64,000 nucleotides of DNA, from the NCBI RefSeq assembly GCF_026213295.1, contig NC_079421.1, forward strand, positions 19,146,429 to 19,210,428, read 5' to 3'. Made by a program: the position numbers and the translations under genes. The notes below the pieces were generated by a model, which saw only the letters and a list, made by a program, of their open reading frames with translations, made no database searches and was not told the origin of the DNA. Origin of the DNA: Gadus chalcogrammus. Its lineage: Eukaryota; Chordata; Actinopteri; Gadiformes; Gadidae. Below are positions 1 to 64,000 of this stretch, piece after piece (the stretch's first letter is position 1; each line of letters opens with the position of its first letter).

Positions 1-366
1 TGGAATCAAAAGATATCGCCCCCCCCCAAAAAAAAAGATAACAAGAGAATCAGTGAGTGAGCCAGGTTTCGCCTGAGGCGGAAAGCTGCAGGGGGGTATA
101 CAAGAAGGGGGCGGGGTTTACATTGGGACTGTTTTAGCACTAGGGAGGTGAAGCCATGAGCGACCATAACTGTCATCACGGTGGGATCGGGGGGGGGGGG
201 AAGGGGGGGCTGTGAGGAAGAAGGCATATGCATGTCATCGGCATCATCATTAGCATCGTCATTAGCATCATCATCATCATTAGCATCATCATCATCATCA
301 TCACGGCGCCATCCAGAGCGTGTCCCTACCCCGGTGTGTGCGCTGTGCTCTGGCGCCCCCCGTGTT
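1..366 (-). other. gria1: 3' untranslated region or downstream flank, incomplete
   Basis: Follows the stop codon. It carries a degenerate GAT-type trinucleotide repeat (236-303) and a poly-G/poly-C run (189-201). No AATAAA on the minus strand is visible before the window edge, so the polyadenylation site must lie outside. Confidence 0.7.
236..303. repeat. Trinucleotide repeat (ATC)n with ATTAGC interruptions
   Basis: ATC units interrupted at regular spacing by ATTAGC, giving a higher-order pattern. It lies in the probable 3' UTR. Confidence 0.9.
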
Positions 367-59690
<59,324 letters not shown>

Positions 59691-60060
59691 ATTTCCTTTG
59701 GCATTGGCGAAGGAAAAAATACCCGAAATCCAACCATAGGTATTTTCCGTGGTAAAGTTAAATCCCCCTTCTCCTCCTCCACTCCGCTCGACTCCTGCTA
59801 CGGCAACGGCGACATCAACCTCTACGGCGAGGGCGAGACGGCTACTGAGATGACGCCGGAGGAGAGGCTGACTGTGTATACGCGCACCTTCTTCTCCTTC
59901 ACGTCTGCACCTTTCCCGCGCTCTGCTGCTATCGCTCTCGTGTCCTCGGGTGCTGATGCATGAGAGCGAGCGGGGAGTCGGGGACTTCAGCGCGAGCGAG
60001 CGAGAGAACTCTTTTACCCACAAGTCGTTCCTTTGCGAGAAACGCACGTTAATGTGGTGG
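59691..60060 (-). promoter_or_regulatory. gria1: CpG-rich 5' leader and probable promoter-proximal region
   Basis: Immediately upstream of the start codon the sequence becomes clearly richer in CpG (59750-60010) than the AT-rich surroundings, with purine-rich GAGCGAGCGAG segments. This is typical of a CpG-island-like leader of a neuronal gene. The transcription start site cannot be placed; no convincing TATA box was seen. The frame is open and in phase with the receptor from an ATG at 60047. Confidence 0.6.
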
Positions 60061-62571
60061 TAAAAGGATAAAAAATGTCTGTCCTTTGAAATGCTTTTTT
60101 AAATATTAAGTTTAAAGCAATTAGTCTTTTATTGTTATTTTATTCAAAGCGTTATATCTGTTACCTGACCTCACACCTCGTTGTTCCTGAACCGTTATTC
60201 GCTCTTTGTAAAAATAAACGTTTAGTAGGTCAATCAATAGCGCACGTGAAACTATTTTCTTCCAATGCAAAAACGAGCATATTCCTCAAGCGCCCTCCTC
60301 CGTGTGGGCAGATGATTAGCTGTTGGTTTCCGTCGGCTATTATTGTTGATATTCAAGGTTATCACTTAGGATTCAATCCCTTCGCCAAGTCCATACCTAC
60401 TCTAACTAAATAAGTGCTCTGACACCTTAATAATATTGGATACCATAAATAAATAGGCCTACATGCAAATGATTGTACCAAATGCATAAACATAAAATGA
60501 GTGGCTACTGATCCTGCATGGCCTGGGGATAAATGTATAGGATATACAGAATTCCACATGGAATAGTCCTAATCTGTAAAAAAAAAAAAAAAAAAAGGTT
60601 CAAATATCACGTGTCTTTCTTAAGTACCATAAACCCATAGGAAATACAGATGACTAAACATAAATGGCTTTGCTGTAGCCTGACACATCTGAAACACTCA
60701 TATATTGAACTAAGCCAAAGATCATAGAGAAACTAGAGAAACTAGCATTTTTATATCTGGTACCCTCAATAGATTTGAGCTGTTTACCAAAATATATCAA
60801 GCTGAAGTGCACAGGTCCTGTGTCTCTGTCATTATCTAAACATTAGCATTAACATCAAGCACCAATCAACTCTAGTGGATCAGGTACATGCCCCCATGAT
60901 TTCCATCACATTGAGAGCTGAAAGACCCCGCGATATTAGCATAGGTTTGATTAGAAATCACAGTGCACAGCTTTGGGGCTTTGTTTTCTTCAAATTAAGT
61001 GGTAAATCCTTCTTTTGACACAATTAAGGATTAGGGATGAATTTGTTTATCAGACCGAGACAAGGCCCTTTCTCGAGTTAAGGGTAAAATCACTTTCCTT
61101 CCAGTCATCTACTAAATGATGGAGGGCATTAATGTATTTCTCCGGGAAAATTAAATTCAAGAGATTAGACGGTTTAGGCTGAAGTCGATTTCCAGTGTTT
61201 CTAATTTAACAGAAATTATTTTGGTCTGATAAACCGAAGCACGACTGAATTATGGCAGCCACGTTGCACACTGAGGGACAGATAGAGTTAGATAAAGTTA
61301 TCTACATCATAAATAATAGAAAATAAAAGGTCAGATTTGGTAATTTTTGGAAAATTACGAGTTGATTATCTGGAAAAATACATCAGATTAAGATGCTTGG
61401 CCTTCGATTATCTTTGATAAGTGCATGTGTCGGTGCACTTGCGACACTTTACCCAATGCACATAGTGTTTGTGTGTGTGTGATGTATGTGTGGCTTGTTT
61501 ACTTGCATGTGATCGAATGAATGTAATCAGAAAAGCATTATCAATCACTAAGATAATAAGGACAATCAGGCATGCAAACATTGGAGGAACAAACATGAGA
61601 AGAACGCTCCTCAAGTTCTAACCTAAATATAACCCGCACTGTCGGAGATAAAAGACTGACAATACACTAGCTCTTTGTTCCTGAGGATGTCCGTGTCGTT
61701 TCTCATAACGTCACTGTCTGTTTGGGAGTTTTTTTAATAGAAGTCTGTCACAATGACTATGGTGCTAATCCATCAGTATCTGCTGCTCTTCCACTCGTCC
61801 AATATTAACAAAAGGCAGAAAATCCTGGTCTGTTTACATGTGATTGAGCCACACCACATATGCTGTCAAACAGTACATAAAACTGCCGCAGGCAATAATG
61901 TACAAAAAAAACGGGGTGTTTTTCTGGAGGTGACAGAGGAGCAAATAGGCCTATGGATGAGGATTAGCAGAAGAAAGTCACCCTGCTGATATATTTCCCT
62001 GGGGAGCCGAGAGAGACCTGACGAAAGAAACAAAATCAAACAGCAAACAGATGAGGGTGGAGTTTGGATGAAGAAGATAGGGGTGGGGGAACAAAGATAG
62101 ACCGAAAATAATTGTAATAATACAAATAACAAATAATAGTCCCAACCATAATAACAATATGAATTCAGTAGTAATTTGGTTTTTTTGCAATATGTGATCA
62201 CGATACTGAACATACTTATATACAATGATGTCCTATTGAAATACCACCAGTGTGCACTGTGAGCTTCACCAAGCCCTTTGATTTGGAAAAAGTTGCTCAA
62301 GGAAATGAATGGAAGCAAGGACATGCATGGACTACAAATCCCATGCTGCCTCGTTTTTTACACTGGAAACGTATTACGAAGATGTGACCCCTTGGAGAGA
62401 AGTTTTATTCTGAAGTACATCTGTGAATGTACCTGCATGGAATGCAAATGAAGTACAGCATCAGGGGTTGTTTCATGTGTTTCATATGCAGTCTGTTCTC
62501 TTCATTATCATGGGGGGATTCAGGATCTACCCCTACCTCCAAAGACATGCCGGATAGGCTAATTAGTGGCT

Positions 62572-62771
<200 letters not shown>

Positions 62772-62939
62772 AAAAATTGCCTGCATTGTTATTTATCCTG
62801 ATTAGACTCCAAAATTGTGACATACAAAAAGGCTCAGCACAATATTTTCAAAAACTGAACAATTTTGTGTTGTCTAATAATCAATTTGCAGCAAGTGAGA
62901 GTTAACCAAGCATACACTCAAACACACAGACCCACAAAC

Positions 62940-62948
62940 ACACACACA

Positions 62949-63028
<80 letters not shown>
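62940..63028. repeat. (CA)n microsatellite
   Basis: Pure CA with one ATA interruption, 170 bp after the GT tract. Confidence 0.96.
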
Positions 63029-63032
<4 letters not shown>

Positions 63033-64000
63033 AAATGCAAAGGGATATAGTCTAATGAAGTCTCATGCTCAGAGGCTCACTTGTTGCCTGACTGAACTGG
63101 AACTACTCTGGCCCTGGCTAGACAGCTCATGGTCGTATTCAATCGATATCTGCGCTGGAGTGAATGCACACCTGATTTCTGTTCTGTACCTTAATTGGGA
63201 TGAGTAATTGATGCATGGCTTAATTAGTCGTCTCGGTTATTGATTTAGTGGGCATGCAGAGTTGAGGCATGTCTTTGTGATGAAAAAGAGACTAACGTGC
63301 TCTGAAATTCTGAACAAAAAGCCGGTTAAACGAAGTCACTAAATAGTTAAACTATTTAGTAGCACAACAGCAGCAAATAAGACATCCCTTTTCAACTGGC
63401 ATCACTTATGGCAGCCCATTAATTACCAATTTGTGATGAATGTATTGGTCTAGACTGTATATATTGTCTTCCTACATTCACACAGAGCTTCTGTTGGCAG
63501 GCCAATGAATCCGAAAAAGGCACAGTGATCCAAGCCATGTGCAGAACATAGAGGAATTTACGTCAGGAAACGTACAAACCTCTATGTTCTATGTTCTGCT
63601 TGTTCAGCTCAGAGAGACTCTCTCACCCCCCCCTCCATTTTTTTTTTAAAAGGTGGGCTTCCTCTCTCTTTCTCCTTCTGTTTGACTCTCCTTCGTTTGC
63701 CGGCTGCATAATTGTATTTCCCCTCCACTGGCCGCAGGGAAAGTGAAGCCCCCACAACGTTGCCACGGTAATACTGATTGATGGAGACGATACTCGCGTG
63801 GTTCCAGAACATCGGGCGTCGCCGCACACAGACATAACAAATTTCCGGGGGGAACCAATTATAATAGCTGACCTGGTGATTAATTCCCTCAGGGGGCGCG
63901 GTGTCAGAGGCGTCGGTGAGAGAGGGAGGGAGGATTGTGCGGGCGTAATATTGTGCCTACCTGTGGACTCACCGAAGAATGAAGCTGTGAGAGTGTAAAG

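Noticed and set aside
59691..60047. N-terminal extension of the receptor from the upstream ATG
   Set aside because: It would precede the signal peptide and has no family counterpart. Treated as leader and noted as a finding only.

Overview
The window is vertebrate, almost certainly teleost, genomic DNA. It carries one multi-exon protein gene on the minus strand, filling positions 367 to about 60,050: an AMPA-type ionotropic glutamate receptor subunit of the GluA1 class (gria1; a or b paralogue not resolved). All 16 coding exons were located by matching translated segments to the GluA family and placing GT/AG boundaries by hand. Fifteen are used per transcript, because exons 14 (flop) and 15 (flip) are alternatives. 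The spliced reading frame closes exactly: 88+135+240+185+54+159+168+105+111+207+443+199+248+115+270 nt = 2727 nt, which is 908 residues plus a stop. Transcription runs from high to low coordinates.

Layout by coordinate: 1-366 is 3' untranslated or flanking DNA; 367-636 holds the last exon (M4 and C-terminal tail); 2454-2568 is flip and 3224-3338 is flop; 7133-8178 holds exons 13 and 12 (S2, M3); 8179-24798 is a 16.6-kb intron; 24799-26246 holds exons 11 and 10 (S1, M1, M2 pore loop with the Q/R site); 29982-32578 holds exons 9 to 6; 35739, 39050 and 44683 begin exons 5, 4 and 3 (amino-terminal domain); 44923-59289 is a 14.4-kb intron; 59290-59690 holds exons 2 and 1 (signal peptide). A CpG-rich leader follows to about 60,060, and 60,061-64,000 is 5' flank with no gene that I can see. 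No other protein gene, tRNA, rRNA or CRISPR array is supported.

The introns are packed with long, nearly pure microsatellites (CA, GA, GT, AT, CATA, poly-C), several minisatellites, fragments resembling the shared 3' tail of teleost V-SINEs, a 73-bp hAT-type palindromic element with an 8-bp target duplication, and many perfect hairpins. Very long pure dinucleotide tracts are a known feature of cod-like genomes, but species cannot be fixed from this window.

The most interesting points about the gene itself are: (1) the terminal exon encodes a short tail ending in TVKI, like the GluA2/GluA3 short tails, instead of the long mammalian GluA1 tail ending in TGL; (2) the cytoplasmic M1-M2 loop is 24 residues longer than in mammals and rich in Q, S, P, A, G and N; (3) TG and CA repeats sit directly at splice sites of exons 11 and 7. 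No wholly new multi-gene system is visible. Comparisons with mammalian GluA proteins are from memory of the family, not from a search.
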